This document shows positions 42,831 to 53,463 of a DNA stretch of 64,000 nt, piece after piece. The position numbers and the translations under genes are program-made. The stretch's first letter is position 1, and every line of letters begins with the position of its first letter. Under the pieces are notes generated by a model. It did not search any database. It was not told the origin of the DNA and saw nothing but the letters and a program-made list of their open reading frames with translations. This DNA comes from Fallopia convolvulus (Eukaryota; Streptophyta; Magnoliopsida; Caryophyllales; Polygonaceae), in the NCBI GenBank assembly GCA_964016875.1, contig OZ024720.1, positions 39,151,106-39,215,105 on the forward strand, in the 5' to 3' direction.

Positions 42831-44378
42831 ATGGAGACTAGAGCTTCATCATCTCATGCGGAAAGGCCGAAGAAGAAGTCCAAGAAGTCAAGAAAAGAGC
42901 CAAAGTTGGATGATGTTTACTTGGAGGATGATGAGCAAGTTGAGAGTTATGCAAGGTATATGGCGCTTGAGCATCACACAAGGTGGCTTGATTGGGAAAC
43001 CGTGAAGAAGATGGACATGGATCAAGCTCTTCCAAGGTGCTACTCCCACATCGGTCTCAATGGGATGCTAAGGTGGGACAACACCCACTATCTCGCCCTC
43101 ACCTCGGAATTCATCGCCACTTTTGAATGCACTTATGATAATATGGAGGATGAGGAAGGGGCGATCACCTTCCAATTGGGCAATGAAGACCACAATCTCT
43201 CTCTTAGGGACTTGGCCACCGACTTCGGGTTTCCATGTCCAAAAGAAGAGACCGACATCGACAACGAGAAGGTGAACCAAGTGTGGCGGCATGTGGCCGG
43301 GAAGAGCGAGATGAGAAAGGGCGCCACCACAACCGAGATTGCTAGCCCTCTTTTTCGGGTCATGGTGTGAGTTTTGGCATGTGCAATCTATGCTCGTCAT
43401 GAGTTGAGCAAGCCGATGAAGGAAGCTTTACATGACTTCTTTGGCCCCTCACTCGAGCTATGATGGTGTGTCCATCCGGTTGGTGCCCAACCTCTATGAT
43501 CTTTCTCGGTATCACAATTGGTACCAAGTGTGGGCCGACAAGCCACACTCATTTGGTGACCCCGAAGGTGCAAGAGAGGGGCGGTGACAACAACCTCAAC
43601 ACATTCGGTTTACCTCCCCTTCATCTTCACCGGATTCCGACCAAGATAACTTTGTGTTTGCACCTCGTGGGGAAGACATGGACGTCGATCAAGAGCAAAA
43701 TGAAGAAGATGAGCGCTTCCAAGGCTTGATGGCCAACCTCCGAGCCACGCACCAAGCTCCAACATTGGCGGACCGAGGTACACATGACATTGGGCCCGAC
43801 TTCCATAAAAGTTGGTCCGGTGCCTTCTATGGTGATGAGGTCCCGAGGCACTATGAGCATGAAGAGGGGAGTGGTGCAAGGCAAGAACAAGCTCAAGGTG
43901 GCGGTTATGAAGGCTACGCCCAATGGTATGGTCCGGGAATGGTGTTTCCCGAGCGACAACAAACGGTGGACATGTCCTTCTTGGCCAACCAAATGGCCCA
44001 TCTTCAACTTCAAAAAGAGAATGTTCTTCAAGAGGTCCATCAAGTGAATCTTCAACAACAATACATGTACCAACAACAACAACAATTGCTTCAACAACAA
44101 GGTGCTTTCCAAGCTAGCCAAGAAGAGATGAACCGAGCCCTCGGCTACACTAGACGAGAGGTGGATGAGCTTAGAGAGGTGGAGGACCAAAGGTGGGGGT
44201 CCAAGATAGCTTCAACACATGGATGAGCGGGAACTTCCCTTCCCGTGAGGACCAATGGACGCGCCCGGATCCTCAACTCCAACCACCACCACAAGACTTC
44301 TACCAAGAGCAAGTGTACGAGAGGGAGCGGCAAGCGAGACTCCAAAGAGGATATAGGCGTGACAACCCCTTCGAGTGA
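42831..44378 (+). pseudogene. ORF2 of element 2, Athila ORF1-like protein
   Basis: Starts METRASSSH at 42831. It has a basic N-terminus (RPKKKSKKSRKEPK), HYLALTSEFIATFE and ITFQLGNEDHNLSLRDLATDFGFP, clearly related to element 1. A TGA at 43368-43370 and frame changes near 43450 and 43640 break it; in other frames it continues with LYDLSRYHNWYQVWADKPH (about 43490), an acidic stretch, and a Gln-rich probable coiled coil (MSFLANQMAHLQLQKEN to QQQQQLLQQQ, 43970-44100). The last part shifts again and ends RRDNPFE at 44378. Function unknown; no membrane segment seen. Confidence 0.7.
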
Positions 44379-46107
44379 TTCTAGACATGCCATTGAAGAA
44401 TAAAGAAATTGTGAGCTCTTTGTATTTTTTTCTCTTGCTTTTAAGTTTTGGTTTCCTTGTTTGATTGGGAATATCAAAATTTTAAGTATGGGGTGGGGGT
44501 AGGTGTGCTCATGATTTCACTTGCTTGTGTGTTTGTTATTTTGAGGATATTTGGTTTTCGGTTTCTAGTTTGTGTTTGGGATGTTTGTTTCTTGGTTTGT
44601 GGTTTGATGATGGACATGGATGATTGATTTGGTTTTGAATGGATGAGTCTTGTTTTTTGGTTTTGTATAGACAAATTTTTGCAAAAAATCCATATAAATT
44701 TGAAAAATTGTGTTGAAAACAACAAAAAGATTTTGTGTTTTGTAGTTTTTGGACTAGAAATTCCCATCTTAGATGTCCAAATGAAAGCTAATGATGATGT
44801 GAGCATGTAAATTCCTTTGCATATTTTTGGATGGTTTAGCCTCTAAAAAGATGTTGCTTTTGATGTGATCATGATATCTTGCTTGTTTTATTGAACATGT
44901 GAGCTCTAGGATGAGTTCTTATGCAACTAAGTATGAGTGACCCTTGTGAGATTGATTTTTGGCCATTTTAGGGATGCTTGTTCATATTTGCATATCCCTC
45001 ATGTTTCTTGTGTGATTAGCTCATGCATGCTTAGTAAAACTTGCTATTGCGGTGTTTATCTATTTTTCAAGACCGTCATGAGATTTGTCCTAGCATTGTC
45101 ACATTGATTTTGAACTTTGTTCTTTTAGTCACATAAATGTTCCATATCCTACCATGAAGTGAATCCTTTGTTTGTAGCCCCGTTTTAGCCTAGGCCTTTG
45201 TTTGAAACTCCTCAAAAATATTATTCCTAGCCTTATATGTCTTGACCCTTATGGGATTGGACTTTAGAAGAGAGGTTTGGATTGTATTTGAAGAGTTGAG
45301 ATTCTCTTGGGTTTAAGGGCAAAGAATAGTATTATGAATCATATGGGTAGTGCATCTTTGTTGTGCAAAAAGAAAATGAAAAAAAAGAAAGAAAGAAAAT
45401 GTTGGAAATGGAAAGTGGAATGAAGGTAAAGAGCTTAAGTGAAGAAAAAGGGTCCGACCGAGTTACACACCACATCGGGCCCGATGTCATAAGAAAGTCG
45501 GTCCAGTGTAGAAAGTGTGGAAAATCCAACAAAAAGCCTAAGAGCAAAGATGTAGTGGAATGTTAAGTGAAATTTTGGGTTGAGAGGAAAAATGTTAAGT
45601 TTTTTGGATAAGTGTGAAATTGATTTTGGAATTTTGGTGAAGTTGGTGAGATTTTAGGTTGTTCAATCCCCGTTGTAAGCACCACAAGACCAAATAATTC
45701 CCACCTTGAGAAATACCAAAAGCCCCATTACAACCCGGCCGAATGAAACCTCTTTGAGGACCTCCATTGAGCCAAGTTCGAATTCTTTGTGTACTTTGTA
45801 TTAGGCATCTCTAGGTGGAGGATTTGGTGATATTAGCTTCAATAGTAAAGTCCTTACTTGCATGATTTTTGAGCTTGAGTGTTCATTGTTATACCCATAC
45901 ACATGATGAGTGATACACATTCACATATCCCTAAAGTGAGGCTTAGTTGCATTGACTCTATTCCTTGGAACACTTAATCATGTGTGATGATGTAATCTTG
46001 CTTGAATATCAATCACTTGTGCTTAAATGTGTTTTCATACGAGGCTTTACTTGAAGATTATGTTTCGGTCTTGCTTACATTGTTATTGCTTGAGGACAAG
46101 CAAGTTT
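44379..46107 (+). other. 3' non-coding region, element 2
   Basis: No gene seen. Internal AAGTATGGGGT tract at 44484, a palindrome at 45475 with half-sites at 45453 and 45498, conserved GCCCCATTACAACCC at 45722-45736. The small frame at 45363-45566 is a shadow that translates the palindrome cluster. Confidence 0.65.
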
Positions 46108-46122
46108 AAGTATGGGGTATTT
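46108..46122 (+). other. Polypurine tract, element 2
   Basis: AAGTATGGGGTATTT directly before the LTR, after GAGGACAAGCAAGTTT. Confidence 0.8.
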
Positions 46123-47529
46123 TGATGTCTCTTTATTTGGTGGTGTTTTTATATATGATTTCCTTTGTAAATATGTTTCTTTTTCCCCTTTTCTTGAGTG
46201 TTTTGTTCCTTTTTAGCTTAGTTCCCGTATTTCTATGAGATTCGGAGACTATGCGCGTTTTATGTGTTTTGTAGGTGTTTTGGCATGGATCAAGGGTCGT
46301 TTTGAAGGAGAATCGGAACATGGAGCAAGGCCCGAGCTTAAGAGGGAAAGAGAGGAGCAAGCCATGAAGAAGAACAAGAGAAAAGCCAACCAGAAGAAGG
46401 TGGAACGTGGTCCGGATCGAGTTAGAACCAACGCCGGACCCGAGATGATTTTTTGACCTCGGACCGACTTGCCCAGTAAGTTGGGCCCGAGGTGCTCCGT
46501 GTCGGTCCGAGTCGGTCGCTGGCTGGATTAGGCTTCAAGGCACGAAATTGTAAACTACCACTTTTGCCCCTCATGTATAAAGGCTCTCTTATCTTCTAAT
46601 TGGGGGAGGTTCCCACACACTTAGCAAGGAACCAACTCTGAAAAACTCTCAAGAGGATACTTAGAGAGCAAGGAGGAAGGAGAGGAGAAGGAGAAGAGAG
46701 GGAATCGGCATAGGAGAAGGAGATTTGATAGGTTTGGTTGATAGATTAGCTTTGCCTTGTTTTGATTTTGTGGATTTGGAAACCTTGGATTGGAGTTTGT
46801 GGATTGCTTTTGATTTGTGAATGAAATTTGGCTTTGGTTTGAGATTGATGATGTTGATTGCTTTGCTTTGTGATTTGTTTGCTTTCTTTGTTTGCCATAT
46901 GGAGTAGATCTCGTTGATCTTGGGTTATGGGGGAAAACTCTAGTTAGGTTGGGCTAGAAACCCCAATTCCATAAGCCTTGAATGCTTGATCTAGGAACCC
47001 ACTCTACATAGAGCTACAATTCCTTATGAAAGTAATTAATCAAGGCTTGTGATTGGCAAAGTAACGAAAGTGAACATTTGCCCATCTCAAGACCTTGCTT
47101 CGAAGGGGATTTCCCAATGATCGATGTGTAGATGTGGTTGGAACGAGGGTGAAAGCACCTCGATCCTATTCTGATCATCACTTATTGCTTGAATTGGGGT
47201 GGAAAAACCTTAATCTACTAGAGAAGGAACCCAAAAGCCCAAGATCTACTTTCAATCTTTGAGTTCGACAAAACCAGCTACATCGGGCCCGACTTGCTCT
47301 ACGTCGGTCCCGACTTCCCTCTTCGTCGCCAACATCGGGCCCGACGTGACACTTGTGTCGGTCCCGACTGTTCTCTTTGTTTTCCTTTGTTTTAAGTTCT
47401 CCTTTCCAGCTTTCTAGTGTTTAGGCACCTCAATCGAGTAGATTTCCCGAGCGTTCGACACCCACCACGTGCTACAACGGGGTCGGGTTATAAATTATAT
47501 CTCTAGACCCTCGCATTCGTGAGCAATCA
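46123..47529 (+). repeat. 3' LTR of element 2
   Basis: TGATGTCTCTTTATTTGG ... GTGAGCAATCA, same length as the 5' LTR. TATAAAGG at 46576-46583. Palindromes at 47283 and 47335; the copy at 46481 has mutated TCGG to TTGG, as CpG decay would. Confidence 0.9.
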
Positions 47530-49650
47530 ACAAGTCATAAATAAACTAACTTAAACCCGAACCAACTATGACACGCGCCCTTCACCGCTCCGCCCCGCCA
47601 TCTGGCCTCGGTTCTTGCACGGTTCCCTGATTCATACCTGGAACTAAAAAAATATTCCCCGAAGGGTCAGCTACTAATCTATCAAGTTAGAAAGAATACG
47701 GAAATTGCAAGACGTTTTGAAAGCACTTCTAAAGTCAGCATCCAAGTCCACAATCACAATCATAACTCTAAAGGCCAATACCTAAATTAGTCATAATTAG
47801 TCACACATAGCCACATACACATTCACAAATACAACCTTATAACAATGCAATTCCTCCTTTTCACAATCCGACTTCCAAAGTGCTCGACCTCGCGCCGTGT
47901 GCAGAGGCAGGCCCTCTCACTCCACTTCACAATCTCCCTTCTAACCCCGGCTAAGCCTCCACTGGAGCACTTGCCAAAACTCATAGATAACAATTTTCGT
48001 TTTGAAGGGGCACGGTTTCCCTATCACACGGGTCATACATAGCCAACTCTTCCTCAACGCTAGCTACGATGGGGCCGTGTCGGAAACGGTACCAACACAG
48101 AGAAAACGTTCCAAAAAATATATTTCCGATAAAATGCGTTCAAAACCATTTTACGCACACACCAATTCAAGAAGTTCAAAACAATTTAAAAACGTTTTCG
48201 GGACTAGTTCCCAAAACCCGCCCTACAATAACGGTATGCAATCTAACAAGGTAGAGAAGAACTGAGCAAGTCGAAAACGACTTACCTCAAATGTCAGATC
48301 TTTGACGAAGACGGAACTAGGAGGTTAAGAAAAAGCGATTTCCTAAAAAAAATATTAACGAGGAAACAAGATTAGGTACGACCCATACCAAAATTAAACC
48401 TCCACTAACTATACTTATATATATAACCTGCCAGTGCGTGATATTTATGTACTAATAACCCGTACTATTAGTTACCTAATATCAAATCACACTAGTTAAT
48501 TCTAATATATGTATATTGCTTATTATTCATCACAGCCCATGTAAACAAACTCAATCCAACCAAAAATGAACTCATCTAGTCCATATAATAGCCCATCCCA
48601 CAACATCTGAAATCAGACAACTCGGCCCATTTTTTTTATTATTAATTTGCATTCTACCAACAAAACAATAAAGTACATAAATAAACTCTCACTTTCCTAA
48701 ATTCAAGAACCCCTTGGACTATTCCACGCATCCATCATCCCCTTCCTAAACTCGGCAACGTGATATCACCCGTACTTCGGTACTGGCGTTTCACTCGTCC
48801 TTGTTTTTCGGAGCCAACCACTACCACCCAACTCCCTTAACTACTCCGTTCCGCCCTCTACCAAAACCGCTTGGCTGACTGGCCCAAGACGAACGCCCAT
48901 ATCCAGTGCACCAGCCCGTGTCGCTGCGAAAGTGAACTCGCGTTCCACTAGACCAGACCGACAAAGCGATGACACTCGCTTAGAACAAACCACCCTAACT
49001 ATTGAAACTAGAGAGGCAGACAAAGGGGAAGACATCTACTCACCCGCGATTGTTCGATTCGATCGGTAAGCGGCGATGACACAAACTCCGACGGCTTGTA
49101 AATGCTCGACTAGTTTAAGATCCTACATACGAAGGAGTAGCGGGGTTGATCGAGTACAAGGATAGGGAACGACTCGAAAAAGAAAACAGAACTTCAACAT
49201 TGCCAGAGAAGATGAATAGGGAAGTCGGCAATCTTAACAGAAATCGTGTTCTTTACGGAGCACAACCGAACATAAACGAACTCGTTTGGTGTTCTCAAGG
49301 GCGGTGTTCTCAAGGGCTTGATTTTTCTCTTCTCTTTTATGAAGATGACGACTGAAAGGATCGGGGTCCAAGCTTGGGTTTTAACGTAATGTGGTTAGGC
49401 TAAGATATGAAGAATCCGTTCGGATAGGAATAAAGAGATTAAGGATAGAATTATTTGTAACCAGATAAGATTATTTAGTTAAGGATATATTTATTTGTAT
49501 TTATGGCTGGATTTAGAAAATAATTTGACTAATTGTACGTTATATATAAAGGATTGTAACTAGCTAGAACCTACACCGGGGTTTACTTGCGGATCAACTT
49601 TCTTTTATTTTAAGGATTTTTTTAAATGAAAACGAGACCCGGCTATTACA

Positions 49651-49874
49651 TATTACCCCTGTTAAGAAAGTTTCGTCCCGAAACTTTTATAAAGAATGAA
49701 CGGATTTCACAACCACCCCCACTAAAAGGGGTTCGTCCTCGAACCAGAACTTAGTAATCAAGTAAAACATAATTAGCATTTCATATCTAAAACACACAAC
49801 ATAGCGGCCAAACAGTCAAACAATTAAGTCAAAAGAAAAACAATCACCCAAGCAATCATTGAGTTTGAAACAAC
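49651..49874 (-). other. 3' non-coding end and polypurine tract of the Tekay element
   Basis: The minus strand reads TTCTTAACAGGGGTAATA right up to the left LTR. No coding sequence after the polyprotein stop at 49875-49877. Confidence 0.6.
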
Positions 49875-52800
49875 TTACTGACAACTAACTTTCCCCTCAA
49901 ACGCCTCTAGTAAACTTGGGTAGACCTCAGGGTAACACTCTCTCATTCTAGACTCCGTCTCCAAATTGGCTTCCTCAACTCCCCGTCGTGACCACTACAT
50001 CAGTGCCAAAGGAATCTCCTTGTTCCGCAGCTTCATTCGTCGGTCCAGAATCTTCGATGGTTGTTCCTGAAAAGTGTGGTCTGGTTCCACCACCAACTCC
50101 TCATAATTAAGTTTACGACTAGGGTCTGGAACATGTTGTCTCAGCTGCGCGACGTGAAATACAGGATGAACTCCGTCTAAAGCGGGCAGCAAAGCTAGCT
50201 TGTAGGCCACCTCACCCACTCGCTCCAGAATCTCAAATGGACCGATATAGCGGGGACTCAGCTTCCCTTTCACCCCGAATCTTCTGACCCCAACTTGTAG
50301 GCGATATTCTCAACCAGACGTGTGCTCCTACCTCAAACTCCAAGGGTCTACGCCTCTTATCCGCATAGGACTTTTGGCGACTCTGTGCAGCTTACATCCT
50401 CTCCTGGATCAAAGCTACCTTCCTGATGGTCTCCCCAATCATTTGTGGCCTCTCACCTACTACGTCTGAGGGGTCATCCCAACACAGAGGTGTCCTACAT
50501 CTCCGTCCATATAAAGCCTCATAAGGGGCCATCTGAATCGACGAGTTCCAATTGTTATTATAGGCAAACTCCACCAAAGCCACGTAATCCGACCACTGAC
50601 CTCCCTAGTCTAGCACGCAAGACCTCAACATGTCCTCTAGAGTCTGAATCGTCCTCTCTGTCTGTCCGTCTGACTACGGGTGGTAAGTAGTCATGAAATG
50701 CAATCTTGTCCCCAATGCTTCATGTACCTACTGCCAATATCTGGAAGTAAAACGCCCGTCACGATCCAACACGATCGTCTTAGGCACTCCGTGTAGTCTG
50801 ACCATCTGACTGATAAATACCTCTACTAGCTTGCTCACTTGCCATGTCTCCCTGATAGGAAAAAAGCGAGCAGTCTTCGTCAGTCTGTCCACCACTACCC
50901 AAATGGCATCATGGCCTCTGCTGAGTCTCAAACCTGTGATGAAATCCATGGAGATGTCCTCCCACTTCCATTCTGGAATAGGAAGTGACTGAAGCATCCC
51001 TCCGGGTCTCTGGTGCTCGATCTTCACCTACTGGAAGACTTGACACTTAGCGACGAATTTCGCTACATCCGGCTTCATGCCGTCCCACATATAAAATTTT
51101 CGCAGATCGTTGTACATCTTACTCGCCCCAGGGTGGATTGACTAAGGTGTAGCATGGGCCTCCTGCAAAATCTTCTACCTCAACTTTGCATCTCGAGGCA
51201 CACAAATCCGACCATGCAAGCACAAAATACCATCTGCTCTTTCTAAAAAGTCGGGTGCCTTTCCACGGCTCAATCTCTGCCTTAGTTCCTGAATCATTGG
51301 GCAACTCTCCTGCTTCTGCCTCACTTCCTGAAGTAAGGATGGCTGACACTCTAGGGCCCTCAGACTGCCCTGATAACGTTGGATCTGCACCTCAATACGT
51401 ACCTCATCAGCTCTCTCTGTATCATCTGGCTGAACTGTCAAATGAGCCAACATACTCTCCTGAAGCGTCTTCCTACTAAGGGCATCAACGACCACATTCG
51501 CCTTCCCTAAGTTGTAAAGTATCTTAAGGTCATAGTCCTTCAGCAACTCAAGCCATCTTCTCTGCCTCATATTCAACTCCCTCTGCGTGAAGATATACTC
51601 GAGGCTCTTATGATCTATCATCACTTTGCAGGTACTCCCATACAAGTAATGACGCCAAATCTTCAGAGCATGTACCACAACTGCTAGCTCCAAGTCATGA
51701 GTAGGGTAATTCTGCTCGTTCGGCTTCAACTATCTGAAGGCATAAGCAATCACCCTGTCTCTCTGCATCAGCACACAACCCAGGCCTACCTTGGAGGCGT
51801 CACTGTAAATCACAAAATCCTCATTCCCCTAAGGAAGAGCAAGTATAGGAGCCGAAGTTAACCTCCCCTTCAGCTCATCAAGCTCCGCTGACAGGCTTCA
51901 TTCCACTCAAAACGAGTGGTCTTCTTAAGCAAGTTGGTAAGTGGTTGGGCTATCCGAGAAAACCCTTCAGCTCATCAAGCTCCGCTGACAGGCTTCATTC
52001 CACTCAAAACGAGTGGTCTTCTTAAGCAAGTTGGTAAGTGGTTGGGCTATCTGAGAAAACCCTTCCACAAACCTTCTATAATACCCTGCTAGTCCTTGAA
52101 AACTCCGCACTTCCCTCACATTCTTCGGAGGCTCCCATGCCTTTACAGCTTCAATCTTTGCAGGATCCACCATAACTCCTTGGGCAGATACCACGTGATC
52201 TAAAAAGGTAACCTCAAGCAGCCAGAAATCGCACTTGGACAACTTAGCAAACAGCCGATGCTGTCTCAACACACCCAATACCAGCCTAAGATGCTCGGTG
52301 TGCTCCTCCTTACTCCTAGAGTAGATCAGAATGTCATCAATGAACACTACTATAAATCTGTCCAAGTAGTCTATAAACACCCGGTTCATCAGCTTCATAA
52401 ATACAGCAGGTGCATTCGTTAGTCCGAACGGCATGACCACAAACTCATAATGCCCATATTTCATTCGGAAAGCCATCTTAGGAATATCCTCTTCCCGAAT
52501 CCTCAGTTGGTGATATCCTGACCTCAAATCCACCTTAGAGAACACAGTAGCCCCCTGCAACTGATCCAACAAATCATCAATACGTGGCAGCGGATACTTG
52601 TTCTTGATGGTCACTCGATTCAACTCCCATTAGTCGATACACAAACGGAGAGAACCATCCTTCTTCTTCACAAATAGGACTGGAGCTCCCCATGGTGACG
52701 CACTCGGTCGTACATACCCCTTCTCCAACAACTCCTCCAATTGTGCCTTCAGCTCCTGCATCTCCATCGGGGCCATGCGATATAGGGCTCTCGAAATTGG

Positions 52801-52958
52801 TCTCGTCCCCGACTCCAACTCAATACCAAAGTCTACCTCTCTCTGAGGAGACAGCCTTGGAAGCTCCTCGGGAAAAACGTCCTCAAACTCGCACACTATT
52901 GGTATATCTTGAATGCGCGGCCTCTCCTTGTCCCCCTATAGGACAAAACACCAATATC
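49875..52958 (-). pseudogene. pol: Tekay pol: RT, RNase H, integrase, chromodomain
   Basis: Minus strand. RT begins with CEFEDVFPEELP (about 52890) and YRMAPMEMQELKAQLEE, carries SPWGAPVLFVKKKDG, DLRSGYHQLRI and the catalytic FIDD (about 52330); a stop replaces Tyr in CIDYRELN. RNase H keeps YPTHDLELAVVVHALKIWRHYLYG and ALSRKT (51700-51470). Integrase has the SIHPG...KMYNDL zinc region (about 51130), MDFITGL and VVVDRLTKTARFF (about 50930-50870), TERTIQTLEDML (about 50650), and AYNNNWNSSIQMAPYEALYGR (about 50560). The end has IGPFEILERVG and a chromodomain (SKILDRRMKLRNKEIPLALM...WSRRGVEEANWE, about 50050-49940). A 97-bp tandem duplication (51866-52059) and many stops make it dead. It continues across the MULE at 57940. 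Confidence 0.9.
51866..52059. repeat. 97-bp tandem duplication in RNase H region
   Basis: CCCTTCAGCTCATCAAGC starts at 51866 and again at 51963; the copies differ by about one base (CCGAG/CTGAG). The unit length is not a multiple of three, so it shifts the frame. Confidence 0.9.
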
Positions 52959-53098
52959 CGGTGTTGTTTCCCTGGAGTTGGAAAATATCTCTACCCATAG
53001 AGTTTAGTAAATCTCAGCCTTTTATTTTTTTAAACGGTTAGGATCTATCCAATCTTGTAATTAGTTTTAATAAGGGAAGATATTATATTAGGGATAAT
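52959..53098 (+). repeat. MULE left terminal inverted repeat
   Basis: CGGTGTTGTTTCCCTGGAGT...; matches the right end in reverse complement with a few differences. Transposase binding end. Confidence 0.9.
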
Positions 53099-53463
53099 AA
53101 TAAAAATCAGATTAGTATCTTTTTACGCGCCATTTTCGATCACGTATCGTCTCGGGTTATTCGACTGCCTCACGGCCCTCACCTACAGTTTCGTGCTTTT
53201 GTTCCTCTTCGATTGACTTCGTCTATCCTTCTAATTTCTTAATTTCTTGAACTTTGATTAATAACTTTTTATATTAAAGGCATAATTGAGTGGAAGGGAA
53301 CGTTCCAGGTTAGTTTTCTCTAACTTACTATGAATTACAATGTCATTTTCATGAAATCTGATTATTCTATAATTAATTAAAGATGCATATATTGGTTTAT
53401 GGTTAAAATTGTCAGATTTTAATTGGGAAGAAGGTGCTTGAACGCTATCTTTATGGAGGTATA

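Larger units (their letters stand above)
36966..47529 (+). mobile_element. Element 2: complete Athila-like gag-protease-ORF2 element
   Basis: 10.56 kb between perfect ACAAG target repeats (36961-36965, 47530-47534). LTRs are both 1407 bp with about two dozen differences by eye. It has an Asp-type PBS, gag-protease, double hairpin, ORF2, internal and terminal polypurine tracts, but no RT or integrase. The same plan as element 1, with a different palindrome word. Confidence 0.92.
36689..49650 (+). repeat. Left LTR of the Tekay element, inverted, split by element 2
   Basis: The LTR runs TGTAACACCCCGACTT at 36689 to CCGGCTATTACA at 49650, with element 2 plus one target repeat inside (36966-47534); the LTR proper is about 2.39 kb. 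It is the reverse complement of the right LTR: both start TGTAATAG(C/T)CGGG when read away from the internal region. Its orientation is therefore opposite to what the minus-strand internal region requires. Confidence 0.8.

Noticed and set aside
15293..47529. An endogenous pararetrovirus
   Set aside because: No movement protein or coat-like zinc finger/RT arrangement of caulimoviruses; LTRs, TSDs and PBS types show ordinary LTR retrotransposons.
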